This document shows, piece after piece, positions 18,034 to 23,617 of a stretch of DNA of 29,662 bases. The notes below the pieces were generated by a model. It was not told where the DNA came from, did not search any database, and saw only the letters and a program-made list of their open reading frames with translations. The position numbers and the translations under genes were made by a program. Source of the stretch: a virus; the IMG/VR virus record IMGVR_UViG_3300046328_000278, positions 1 to 29,662 of that record; one strand, written 5' to 3'. How positions within the stretch are numbered: the first letter of the stretch is position 1; each line of letters starts with the position of its first letter.

Positions 18034-18077
18034 ACAAACACTCCACTTAGAAAGGCCAAGGTGGAGTGTTTGTTTAT
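18030..18077. terminator. Perfect 17-bp inverted repeat, probable terminator of the late operon
   Basis: ATAAACAAACACTCCAC (18030-18046) pairs perfectly with GTGGAGTGTTTGTTTAT (18061-18077) around a 14-base loop. The T-rich end of the second arm (GTTTGTTTAT) can act as the U-tract, and by symmetry the element can work on both strands. It lies directly after the late genes and before the endolysin promoter region. Confidence 0.6.
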
Positions 18078-18217
18078 GTAAGAACTATTTTGTATTGATT
18101 TGTTAGCACTCCCCAGAAAGAACTTGTTAATCTACGAGTAAATTAACCTTTTTAAGTATAATATGATATCCACATGACGTACAGCAGCTATCCACTTTTT
18201 TATGTATACTATTACAC
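18078..18217 (+). promoter_or_regulatory. Regulatory region of endolysin gene with leaderless promoter
   Basis: TATACT at 18205-18210 is followed seven bases later by ATG (18218), so the start of transcription falls at or beside the start codon. A second, consensus TATAAT is at 18157-18162. ACGTACA, a variant of the shared operator core, lies at 18177-18183, and two DnaA-box-like sequences (ATATCCACA at 18166-18174, CTATCCACT near 18189) flank it. No convincing -35 box is seen, so an activator may be needed. Confidence 0.45.
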
Positions 18218-19252
18218 ATGAACACACAAGAAGAAACTTATTTTACTGGACTGCTCCCTGACACACGTACAGAGGCAGAGAAAGCTAAAGATTGGAAGAG
18301 TACCGAGCTGTATGCAATGGGGACTCCGCTTTCCTTTCGGACTGTAAGTGAAGGAGGGTGGAAGAAGTATCAAGTAAGAAATCAAGACGGATCAGGGTCT
18401 TGCGTAGCAAACACTGTGGCTAAGATGCTAGAGGTTAAACGTGCTATGGCAAAAGGAGACAGTATCAAGTTTTCACACGCTCCTATTTATCTTAACCGTT
18501 CGAACAAGCCGGGCACAGGTATGATTGGCGTTAACGCACTAGAGCTTGCCACAAAGTTTTCGTCTTGCCTTGAAACTATCGTGCCATCTGAGAATATGAA
18601 TGACGCGCAGCTTGACGCTATTAAGTTACCTAAGAATTACGAAGACCTCAACAACCTTTCTGTGCCTACCCACTACACTACCTGCCCGGTGGAATTTGAC
18701 TACATTGCTAATATGGTAGAAAAAGAAGGTTGCGCTATGATCTGGGTGAACACAGATTATCAGTCATGGTGCAAAGATATCCCTACAGTTGGTGGTAAAA
18801 AAAATGTCGTTGTACACTCAATTACTGCTGTTGATTATTTTAACTTTAACGGTGTCGATTATATTCTTATTGAAGACTCATGGGGTAAGTTCGGTAAGTA
18901 CAATGGGCAGAGACTTCTTACAAGAGAGTTCTTTAAAGACGCTGTATGGTTTGCAGGGATACTTCTCGACTTTAAATATGATGTAACCGACTTAGCTTTT
19001 CAGCCTTTCAACACTATCATGGAGTTCGGACAGTCATCATCTGAGGTAAAAAGGCTACAGCAGCTTCTTCAGGCTCGTGGCTTCTTCCCATCAGGCCAAG
19101 AGTGTACTGGTTTTTATGGGTCAATAACAGCTTTAGCGGTGTATCAAATGCAGATAAAGTATGCGGTAGACACACTTAATGTATTAAATGCACTACGAGG
19201 TAAAAGGGTGGGCAGAAAGACTCTTCTTAAGATAAACGCTAAACTGTTATAG
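18218..19252 (+). CDS. Endolysin-like: papain-like C1 peptidase with peptidoglycan-binding domain
   Basis: 344 residues. A papain-type fold is indicated by Gln56 and the catalytic Cys62 in QDGSGSCVANTV, the active-site His200 in NVVVHSITAVDYF, and the IEDSWGKFGKYNGQ box at 218-230. Papain normally has Asn in the NSWG box; here it is Asp220. Residues about 262-344 are a peptidoglycan-binding helix bundle (FGQSSSEVKRLQQLLQARGF, then FYGSITALAVYQMQ). Together this fits a cell-wall-degrading enzyme for lysis or entry. No signal peptide. It is transcribed alone from a probably leaderless promoter and its stop overlaps the convergent nuclease gene by six bases. Confidence 0.65.
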   Translation: MNTQEETYFTGLLPDTRTEAEKAKDWKSTELYAMGTPLSFRTVSEGGWKKYQVRNQDGSGSCVANTVAKMLEVKRAMAKGDSIKFSHAPIYLNRSNKPGTGMIGVNALELATKFSSCLETIVPSENMNDAQLDAIKLPKNYEDLNNLSVPTHYTTCPVEFDYIANMVEKEGCAMIWVNTDYQSWCKDIPTVGGKKNVVVHSITAVDYFNFNGVDYILIEDSWGKFGKYNGQRLLTREFFKDAVWFAGILLDFKYDVTDLAFQPFNTIMEFGQSSSEVKRLQQLLQARGFFPSGQECTGFYGSITALAVYQMQIKYAVDTLNVLNALRGKRVGRKTLLKINAKLL

Positions 19253-19630
19253 TTTAATACTTTTTATACTGATTTCCTTTGCGCGCTCTAGTGTGAGCGA
19301 CTTGCGCTTTGACCTGTCACGTTCGAGCACAAATGTTTCTGTATCTATCACAATCATCCATTTAGGATAGTGTATAAAAATAGGAGCAGGAGCGTTTATA
19401 TACCACGCATAGTCCGGCGCTCCGATGGTTCCGTTTGCTATGCGGATCAGATTACCTTTGCTACTCTTTGAGGCCATCGCATTGTTGATCTGCTCTTCTT
19501 TAACTTCGCTGAAAGCTAAGTAATCTTTACCACGACTATCTTTAACTTCAATCGGGCAACTAATAGGCAGGGGGTGTGCTTTTAGATAGTGACGGAGCAC
19601 TATCGAGAAGTCAGCTTCGGAAGATTTCAT
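19247..19630 (-). CDS. PD-(D/E)XK nuclease, putative Holliday-junction resolvase
   Basis: 127 residues. An early Glu (SSEADFS), the IEVKDSRGKDYLAFSEVKEE segment with Glu-x-Lys at about residues 27-29 and Gln/Asn nearby, then a GAPDYAW segment and the ending VIDTETFVLERDRSKRKSLT match a group of phage resolvase-like PD-(D/E)XK nucleases that resolve branched DNA before packaging. Start ATG overlaps the preceding stop (ATGA). The gene ends convergently, six bases into the endolysin gene. The family match is by eye; the usual PFD box of related proteins is replaced by PDY. Confidence 0.6.
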   Translation of the reverse strand: MKSSEADFSIVLRHYLKAHPLPISCPIEVKDSRGKDYLAFSEVKEEQINNAMASKSSKGNLIRIANGTIGAPDYAWYINAPAPIFIHYPKWMIVIDTETFVLERDRSKRKSLTLERAKEISIKSIKL

Positions 19631-19956
19631 ATAGATATTATTGCTGCAAATTTTCTTCTAAAACGATTTTTGGGGTGTATTTTATCTGTTTGTCCATCTA
19701 TAAACATAAAAATCTGATAAAGACCCTTGCACCTTAAATCAAACGAGTGCGCTTTATGAGTTTTACCATTCCCTTTTACATCGTGGTGAAAGTTTATAGT
19801 GTCACCTTCAATAAAAGCGTGCACTCTGTTGGCTAATATAACATCCGTGTGCTTGGGAGTACCTATTGGCAATTGATAACCACGATTTATGGCGTCTATA
19901 AATCCAGCTTTTTTTAAAAGCTGAAAAGGTGTGTGGTTTACTGGTGTGTACTTCAT
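19627..19956 (-). CDS. Hypothetical early protein between helicase and resolvase
   Basis: 109 residues, basic, with His and Lys throughout (GTPKHTDVILANRVHAFIEG; FHHDVKGNGKTHKAHSFDLR) and a C-terminal RRKFAAIISI. The segments IEGDTINFHHDVKG and LYQIFMFIDGQTD look like beta hairpins. No cysteine pair and no transmembrane segment. It overlaps both neighbours by ATGA junctions, so it is translated with the helicase and the nuclease and probably shares a role in DNA processing. I do not recognise the family. Confidence 0.6.
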   Translation of the reverse strand: MKYTPVNHTPFQLLKKAGFIDAINRGYQLPIGTPKHTDVILANRVHAFIEGDTINFHHDVKGNGKTHKAHSFDLRCKGLYQIFMFIDGQTDKIHPKNRFRRKFAAIISI

Positions 19957-21194
19957 ATAACCTTAGCAAACTGCGCTTCGTGGAAGTCTTGTTTATTTAA
20001 TAATGTATTATATACCGCATTGTCTACCTTCCCTGACAGTAAGTATACATACAGGTTCTTATCTAGGTTGTTAGCACGCAGGGTTCGCCACTCTGACTGC
20101 TCCTTGTTCACAAAGGAATAGTCCTGTGAGGCGTAAATCGTACAACGAAAGCTCGGAAGCTCCCAACCTGCACTAATTGCCGTTTGCGCGATAACAACGC
20201 AACGTGGGCTAGTTTCAGCCACGTGGAGCATGCTTCCCCTATCCTTTGTAGCACCAGTTAGCGTGTAAACTGGTATTTTTAGTTTTTGTATATGCTTTTC
20301 TATAAGGTGTATTTGCTCTGTGTATTTCGCAAAGATCAGGACCTTTGGATATTCTTCGAGCAAGTCCTCAATAGCTTCTAGCTTGCCTGTAGGGAATACT
20401 TGCGACTCGCTAAAGTGAGTACCTGCTAGGACACCTTGCTCCACTTGGTGTTTCTTTCCAACGAGCACAAGAGGGTCCGGGTATTCTATAGGTAATTCTT
20501 TCAGCATCTTTTCTTGAGAGGCGGTTAATGGTATTTGTTTCACAACAAACGTCTGCTGTGGAACGTCAAAGTAGTCACTCATACGCCCTGTGTAGCCTAG
20601 AGTACGAACTGCTTTACCAAGCCTGTCCTTAGTAGCCTGATCTTTCTTTGCCATCCATATCTGTCTCATACCCATGCGCACTTGCGTGTAGAAGGCCTCT
20701 CTAAACTTGTAAAAGTCCCAATCCTTGCCTAGCATCCACGCTATACCTAGAACACACATAGGGGAGCGCGTAGGGGTAGCAGATACTGCATATATACGCT
20801 TCGGATCTGTTCTCTTTAAATATTCCATTGTGGCTTCAAATAATTGTGAGGACTTAGGTATTGTTACTCCCTTTCTACTTCTTGTGTCAGGAAGCAGCCC
20901 TGCAATCATGTGGCTTTCGTCAAATATCACAGTGTCGTATCTAGGTAGGGACTTATGGTCTCGTCTGAATGTTTCTTTAGATATTACATGTGGATGAAGT
21001 GGCTTATTGTCCATAAGTGTCCATGCTTTCTCCCACGTTTTATCTTCTACTGTGGTCTTAGGAGCTACTACTAATGTTGTGCCATAAATAAGGTGCATTG
21101 CAGTTAGGGTCTTCCCAGTTCCGCATCCTAGTGCTAACAGTGCCTTTTCTCTATCCTCATTAATAATGTCTTGTTGATGTTTATATAGCTTCAT
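19953..21194 (-). CDS. Superfamily 2 (SNF2/DEAD-like) helicase
   Basis: 413 residues. Motif I GCGTGKT at 23-29, a Val-rich strand with APKTTVEDKTW (motif Ia region), motif II DESH at 92-95 and motif III AVSATPTRSP near 136-147. The C-terminal RecA domain has VLIFAKYTEQIHLIEKH, then ISAGWELPSF (motif V) and QSEWRTLRANNLDKN (motif VI variant, with Arg). It hydrolyses ATP to move on or remodel DNA, plausibly in replication or recombination. Its start overlaps the 69-residue gene by ATGA. Length is short but complete for phage versions. Confidence 0.85.
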   Translation of the reverse strand: MKLYKHQQDIINEDREKALLALGCGTGKTLTAMHLIYGTTLVVAPKTTVEDKTWEKAWTLMDNKPLHPHVISKETFRRDHKSLPRYDTVIFDESHMIAGLLPDTRSRKGVTIPKSSQLFEATMEYLKRTDPKRIYAVSATPTRSPMCVLGIAWMLGKDWDFYKFREAFYTQVRMGMRQIWMAKKDQATKDRLGKAVRTLGYTGRMSDYFDVPQQTFVVKQIPLTASQEKMLKELPIEYPDPLVLVGKKHQVEQGVLAGTHFSESQVFPTGKLEAIEDLLEEYPKVLIFAKYTEQIHLIEKHIQKLKIPVYTLTGATKDRGSMLHVAETSPRCVVIAQTAISAGWELPSFRCTIYASQDYSFVNKEQSEWRTLRANNLDKNLYVYLLSGKVDNAVYNTLLNKQDFHEAQFAKVI

Positions 21195-21400
21195 AGATTC
21201 ACAATAAACTCTACTATCTCGCCTAGAGATAGTTCTTTAACAAACCTCTGGTTACCATCTTCGTACACTCCAAACGTTCCTGACATCCACACATCTAGGC
21301 GTATATGATCACGATGGAAGCGAATCAGTCTTTGAGGTGCTCTCTCAAACTCTATTTCAAATCCGACTGCTTTTGCTGTTTTGATTATTGATTCTTTCAT
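21191..21400 (-). CDS. Small protein downstream of a structured RNA
   Basis: 69 residues: KAVGFEIEFERAPQRLIRFH, then LDVWMSGTFGVYEDGNQRFV and a helical end (LSLGEIVEFIVNL). It looks like a small beta-hairpin plus helix domain, no cysteines, no membrane segment. Its start codon follows the folded region at 21408-21530 by seven bases and its stop overlaps the helicase start (ATGA), so the folded RNA may control translation of both. I do not recognise the family. Confidence 0.6.
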   Translation of the reverse strand: MKESIIKTAKAVGFEIEFERAPQRLIRFHRDHIRLDVWMSGTFGVYEDGNQRFVKELSLGEIVEFIVNL

Positions 21401-21407
21401 GTGTTTA

Positions 21408-21530
21408 TAAGGGGACTGATTGGAGTTACATCTAACTTAGAAGAAGGAACCAACCTTCTAAAAAATTGTGCTGTCTTATTAGTCGACAGACTCCTTCAGT
21501 TACCCCTTACAAAGACACGAAGTCTTTGTA
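21408..21530 (-). ncRNA. Candidate structured leader/intergenic RNA with multi-branch fold
   Basis: A long stem closes the element: positions 21408-21425 (TAAGGGG, ACTGA, TGGAG) pair with 21491-21509 (CTCC, TCAGT, CCCCTTA) with small mismatches. Inside lie two hairpins, TAGAAG...CCTTCTA (about 21438-21460) and CTGTC (21471-21475) with GACAG (21486-21490). A perfect 9-bp hairpin, TACAAAGAC with GTCTTTGTA (21508-21516/21522-21530), adjoins it. Read on the minus strand it ends seven bases before a start codon. It could be a riboswitch-like or autoregulatory leader, or an RNase processing site. Confidence 0.5.
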
Positions 21531-21537
21531 GACTATG

Positions 21538-21768
21538 TTAGTCGTTTTGTGTAATGCCTTTGTTAAGCCACATTGCACTTTCTTCGAGCTTAGTAAGAGC
21601 TGTACTCTTGCCTCGTCCGTAGATTACTGAACTCTCAATCTCTCGATAGAGAGCTTCGTACTTATCTCTAAAGTTTTGCATCTGTGCAATCATTTCTTCT
21701 GTCGGTTGGACATACTGAAATGTTACTGGACGCTTCATTGTTGAGCCAACTGATGGTAGTGGATTCAT
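21538..21768 (-). CDS. acb2: Acb2 family anti-CBASS cyclic-nucleotide sponge (DUF7681-like)
   Basis: 76 residues, helical. The C-terminal segment ST-ALTKLEESAMWLNKGI after a Gly-Arg-Gly-Lys turn (about residues 52-73) matches the conserved (S/T)LALTKLEEAxMWxNxAI block of Acb2/DUF7681 proteins, and the N-terminal half (FQYVQPTEEMIAQMQNFRDK) matches their first helix. Acb2 proteins bind cyclic di- and trinucleotides and prevent activation of CBASS effectors; some also bind signals of other systems. The length is usual for the family. It lies next to an SSB-like gene in the early region, where expression would precede defence signalling. Pocket residues cannot be checked without alignment. Confidence 0.8.
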   Translation of the reverse strand: MNPLPSVGSTMKRPVTFQYVQPTEEMIAQMQNFRDKYEALYREIESSVIYGRGKSTALTKLEESAMWLNKGITQND

Positions 21769-21774
21769 ATAGTA

Positions 21775-22266
21775 TTAGTTAAATCCATCGTCATCACCAT
21801 TCTCCTCTGCGGAACGTTCTGCAAGGAACTCTTGACCCATGAGGAAAGTACCGTCATCGGCTTTTGGTGTGAACACTTTAATAACTTTTGTCTTGTTGTA
21901 ACCCTTCACCTTTGGAGGTAGTTCATCTTCAAACTTAAGACCGAACATCTGACCAATCTTCACGTGTGCCATTCTACTTGAGATGAACGCACGATCACCG
22001 ACTGATACGATATCGCCTTCTTCAAGAACAACTGCTGGCTCTACAACCTTTTTGTCTTCGTCAATGGTGTGGTATGAGCACTCCTTAACTTTGACTTCGT
22101 AGACCTTCTGCTTCTCACCTTCCTTTCCAGGAAGTGTGGACTTAACTTCTTTGATAGCAGTTAATGTTCCGTATACATAGTCACCAATCTTAGACCATGC
22201 TACGAAATTATTATTTGCCTCGTTTGAAGCGTCATCCCAACTTGTTGTCTTGTTTTTTGTTGCCAT
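21775..22266 (-). CDS. Putative ssDNA-binding protein with acidic tail
   Basis: 163 residues from the ATG at 22266 (leader AACATTT, no SD); a longer frame from 22302 has no supporting context. The middle looks like an OB-fold: IGDYVYGTLTAIKEVKSTLP, then KQKVYEVKVKECSYHTIDED and IGQMFGLKFEDELPPKVKG. The end EENGDDDGFN is a short acidic tail like those through which SSB proteins recruit partners. Place at the head of the recombination/replication block agrees. Alternatives are another OB-fold phage protein, such as a DNA-mimic. The gene has its own promoter and a structured leader. Confidence 0.5.
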   Translation of the reverse strand: MATKNKTTSWDDASNEANNNFVAWSKIGDYVYGTLTAIKEVKSTLPGKEGEKQKVYEVKVKECSYHTIDEDKKVVEPAVVLEEGDIVSVGDRAFISSRMAHVKIGQMFGLKFEDELPPKVKGYNKTKVIKVFTPKADDGTFLMGQEFLAERSAEENGDDDGFN

Positions 22267-22305
22267 AAATGTTTGCTTGTTTATTGTTATTAGTTTACGC
22301 ACATA

Positions 22306-22423
22306 GTAGGAGGGAGAGAAGAGACAACATGTTATATGTAGACGCTTACTAACGTTACTCCCAGTGTAGACTTGCTAACCAGTTGGACGTCGATACGTTT
22401 TCTATCTCCTCTTTCCCTCCTAC
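22306..22423 (-). ncRNA. Candidate structured 5' leader of the SSB-like gene
   Basis: Two 19-base arms, GTAGGAGGGAGAGAAGAGA (22306-22324) and TCTCCTCTTTCCCTCCTAC (22405-22423), pair at 17 of 19 positions and enclose about 80 bases. On the minus strand the 5' arm begins at or within one base of the predicted transcription start near 22424, so the RNA begins as one side of a stable helix. The interior includes palindromes TAACGTTA and AACATGTT and two copies of GTCTAC. The AUG lies about 40 bases after the stem. Confidence 0.5.
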
Positions 22424-22459
22424 TTTACATATTTTAGCGTACGTTATAAGATAACGCAA
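22424..22459 (-). promoter_or_regulatory. Early promoter with palindromic operator
   Basis: On the minus strand TTGCGT (plus 22454-22459), a 17-base spacer and TAAAAT (22431-22436) give a start near 22424. The spacer contains CGTTAT-AAG-ATAACG (22442-22456), a perfect 6-bp palindrome, and the 11-mer TTATAACGTAC also found at 26407-26417. Both suggest repressor or activator control of the SSB/Acb2/helicase unit. Confidence 0.5.
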
Positions 22460-22477
22460 GGACGCATATTCGGCGTA

Positions 22478-22486
22478 TGTGGATAA
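22478..22486 (-). other. Perfect DnaA box (candidate origin element)
   Basis: TGTGGATAA, the reverse complement of the consensus TTATCCACA. It lies in the divergent intergenic region beside a promoter and a palindrome and overlaps the -35 region of the plus-strand promoter. A single perfect box could be chance; an 8/9 copy is at 29623-29631. Confidence 0.35.
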
Positions 22487-22508
22487 CCGCATTATCGCCG
22501 TGTATACT
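22480..22508 (+). promoter_or_regulatory. Promoter of the plus-strand insert
   Basis: TGGATA (22480-22485), a 17-base spacer and TATACT (22503-22508). The predicted start is about 22515-22517, that is, at the first G of the tRNA-like element. It runs opposite to the surrounding early genes, back-to-back with the promoter at 22424-22459. Confidence 0.55.
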
Positions 22509-22516
22509 GTAAAACA

Positions 22517-22563
22517 GGGGGGTGATTAAGTTCTACAGGCGTTCGAATCGCCAGCCCCCGCCA
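22517..22563 (+). ncRNA. tRNA/tmRNA-like minihelix ending in CCA
   Basis: Six G (22517-22522) can pair with CCCCC (22555-22559). Between them is a T-arm: GGCG (22538-22541), loop TTCGAAT, CGCC (22549-22552). G and CCA follow (22560-22563), as at the 3' end of a tRNA or tmRNA. There is no room for D and anticodon arms: only 15 bases link the 5' strand to the T-arm. The 5' half (GGGGGTGATT, TTCTACAGG) resembles the start of tmRNA (GATTcGACAGG-type). It may be a functional minihelix, a decayed tRNA/tmRNA or an attachment-site remnant. The acceptor stem has a mismatch. Confidence 0.45.
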
Positions 22564-22588
22564 GATTGTTCTTTACAAAGGAAAAAAC

Positions 22589-22795
22589 ATGACTTGCGCA
22601 GAATGTAAACAAGTTTTGAAACCGCATTTTGGGTACTTCACCCTTCTTGTGGCAGGGGAACGCTTTGATTTCCACCTCACATGCAGACCAGAGTTTGCAT
22701 ACCTCAAGGAGCAACATGAAGAAGCAGCCAAGCAACCCAGTCTTTTCGGAGAAGGTGGTAAAAGCTCTTCTCATGAACTGCATGGTGTGCGGTAA
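22589..22795 (+). CDS. Insert gene 1: small zinc-binding-like protein
   Basis: 68 residues, start ATG with AAAGGA seven bases upstream, unlike the SD-less genes around. Cys3-x2-Cys6 and His29-x2-Cys32 (CAEC ... HLTC) form a treble-clef or zinc-ribbon-like set. The C-terminal half is polar and overlaps the next gene by 80 bases in another frame. GC is visibly higher and codons such as CGC, CTG and CCG are more common than in neighbours. No specific family; a nucleic-acid or protein adaptor is likely for such fingers. Confidence 0.55.
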   Translation: MTCAECKQVLKPHFGYFTLLVAGERFDFHLTCRPEFAYLKEQHEEAAKQPSLFGEGGKSSSHELHGVR

Positions 22796-22958
22796 GCCAA
22801 CGGAAGGCTTTTATGGCGGACACGCAAGTGAAAGTTCGGTACCACAAGGAACTTGCTCGAGAGAGTGCGAACTTGTCCAAGCAGCAAAGCCGAAGTACGA
22901 CAGCTACTACAGCGAGGAAAATTACCTCATTCGTCAATCTGAAAACGAGGAGCACTGA
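22716..22958 (+). CDS. Insert gene 2: zinc-finger protein
   Basis: 80 residues from the ATG at 22716, chosen because a perfect AAGGAG lies five bases before it; a longer frame reaches back to 22629 but has no such site. A zinc finger is seen at about residues 22-51: CMVCGKPTEGFYGG, then GTCSRECELVQ (CxxC...CxxxC). The C-terminus is Tyr- and Glu-rich (YDSYYSEENYLIRQSENEEH). It overlaps gene 1 by 80 bases and stops in TGA one base before the next start. Function unknown. Confidence 0.6.
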   Translation: MKKQPSNPVFSEKVVKALLMNCMVCGKPTEGFYGGHASESSVPQGTCSRECELVQAAKPKYDSYYSEENYLIRQSENEEH

Positions 22959-22959
22959 C

Positions 22960-23028
22960 ATGTACCTTTACTGGCTTGTCTGGTTCAACATCATCTTCGG
23001 CATTCCGCCGATAAAACCCAAGGAGTAA
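22960..23028 (+). CDS. Insert gene 3: 22-residue hydrophobic peptide
   Basis: ATG at 22960, GAGGAG eight bases upstream, TAA at 23026-23028. The peptide MYLYWLVWFNIIFGIPPIKP plus KE is one short membrane-inserting stretch with a Pro/Lys tail. Its stop codon region contains AAGGAG, the SD for the next gene. It could be real, as in phage lysis/toxin peptides, or a coupling leader. Confidence 0.45.
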   Translation: MYLYWLVWFNIIFGIPPIKPKE

Positions 23029-23030
23029 TC

Positions 23031-23153
23031 ATGAAGTTCGACAAAAACCTGTGGGACGATGTGCGCTTTGTCGCAATAGTCCTGTTCTTCTTTATCGTCT
23101 TCTGCCGTGGCCTGTGGGAGCTGTGCAAGTCCGTTTACAGGTGGTTCGCATGA
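23031..23153 (+). CDS. Insert gene 4: 40-residue single-TM protein
   Basis: ATG at 23031, AAGGAG five bases upstream, TGA at 23151-23153 overlapping the next ATG (ATGA). The N-terminus is charged (MKFDKNLWDDVRF), then a membrane segment VAIVLFFFIVF and a basic tail (RGLWELCKSVYRWFA). A small inner-membrane protein, topology probably N-in. No family recognised. Confidence 0.55.
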   Translation: MKFDKNLWDDVRFVAIVLFFFIVFCRGLWELCKSVYRWFA

Positions 23154-23254
23154 GCTTCCTCTCAGTCGGACTTTCCGTCATTGCCCTTCTCGCCGTCCTT
23201 CACATGCTTGCGCAAGTGCTGGTCGACTTCTACAACCTCGTGAGGAAGCCATGA
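23150..23254 (+). CDS. Insert gene 5: 34-residue single-TM protein
   Basis: ATG at 23150 within the preceding stop (ATGA), with AGGTGG upstream. Sequence MSFLSVGLSVIALLAVLHML then AQVLVDFYNLVRKP: one membrane segment and a short basic tail. Its stop overlaps the next start. It pairs with gene 4 as a possible two-component membrane unit (for example superinfection exclusion), which is speculation. Confidence 0.5.
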   Translation: MSFLSVGLSVIALLAVLHMLAQVLVDFYNLVRKP

Positions 23255-23403
23255 ACCATATCAATTTGCGAACGACATCAATGTCGCTACCTCTTCCTAA
23301 GCCGCGTTTCGTTTGCTCGCGGTGCGGCGGACTCATTGGGGCGTTTTGCCCTCGTGATCCAAAAGACGATGCAACCCACTATTATTGTGGGCTCAAGAAA
23401 TGA
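23251..23403 (+). CDS. Insert gene 6: 50-residue zinc-ribbon protein
   Basis: ATG at 23251 overlapping the previous TGA (ATGA), with GAGGAAG just upstream. The core FVCSRCGGLIGAFCPRD then ATHYYCGLKK carries CxxC and a later Cys/His-x2-Cys set, a short zinc ribbon. The N-terminus is basic and Ser/Leu-rich. Stop overlaps the next start again. Confidence 0.55.
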   Translation: MNHINLRTTSMSLPLPKPRFVCSRCGGLIGAFCPRDPKDDATHYYCGLKK

Positions 23404-23576
23404 ACGTAGCACAAGCAATCCAAAAGAGCGGCCTGTCAGAACTTGAGTTCTTTCAAACCGCATACCTCAAAATCTTTGGCAAGGTTCACAACTGCGTCAA
23501 TGATGTTGTCCAATACAGGCAGCACTCAATCGTGCCGCCTTACATCACGAAATATATCCAAAAGATGTATGGCTGA
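23400..23576 (+). CDS. Insert gene 7: 58-residue soluble helical protein
   Basis: ATG at 23400 overlaps the previous TGA. MNVAQAIQKSGLSELEFFQT, then AYLKIFGKVHNCVNDVVQYR and VPPYITKYIQKMYG: two or three amphipathic helices, one Cys, no zinc motif. The SD here is weak, so it relies on coupling. The gene ends two bases before the terminator. Unknown function. Confidence 0.5.
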   Translation: MNVAQAIQKSGLSELEFFQTAYLKIFGKVHNCVNDVVQYRQHSIVPPYITKYIQKMYG

Positions 23577-23577
23577 C

Positions 23578-23617
23578 GACAAGACCACCCCACAAGGGTG
23601 GTTTATTGTCTTTTTTT
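23578..23617 (+). terminator. Strong intrinsic terminator of the insert
   Basis: ACCACCC pairs with GGGTGGT around CACAA; outer GACAA and TTGTC add five more pairs, and a run of seven T follows. It ends the plus-strand insert; its T-run overlaps the last codons of the minus-strand nuclease gene, which stops at 23603. Confidence 0.85.

Noticed and set aside
22488-22563. Complete tRNA ending at the CCA of 22563
   Set aside because: A 76-base fold would need a 5' acceptor strand and D/anticodon arms upstream of the G-run; none is present and a promoter occupies that space.
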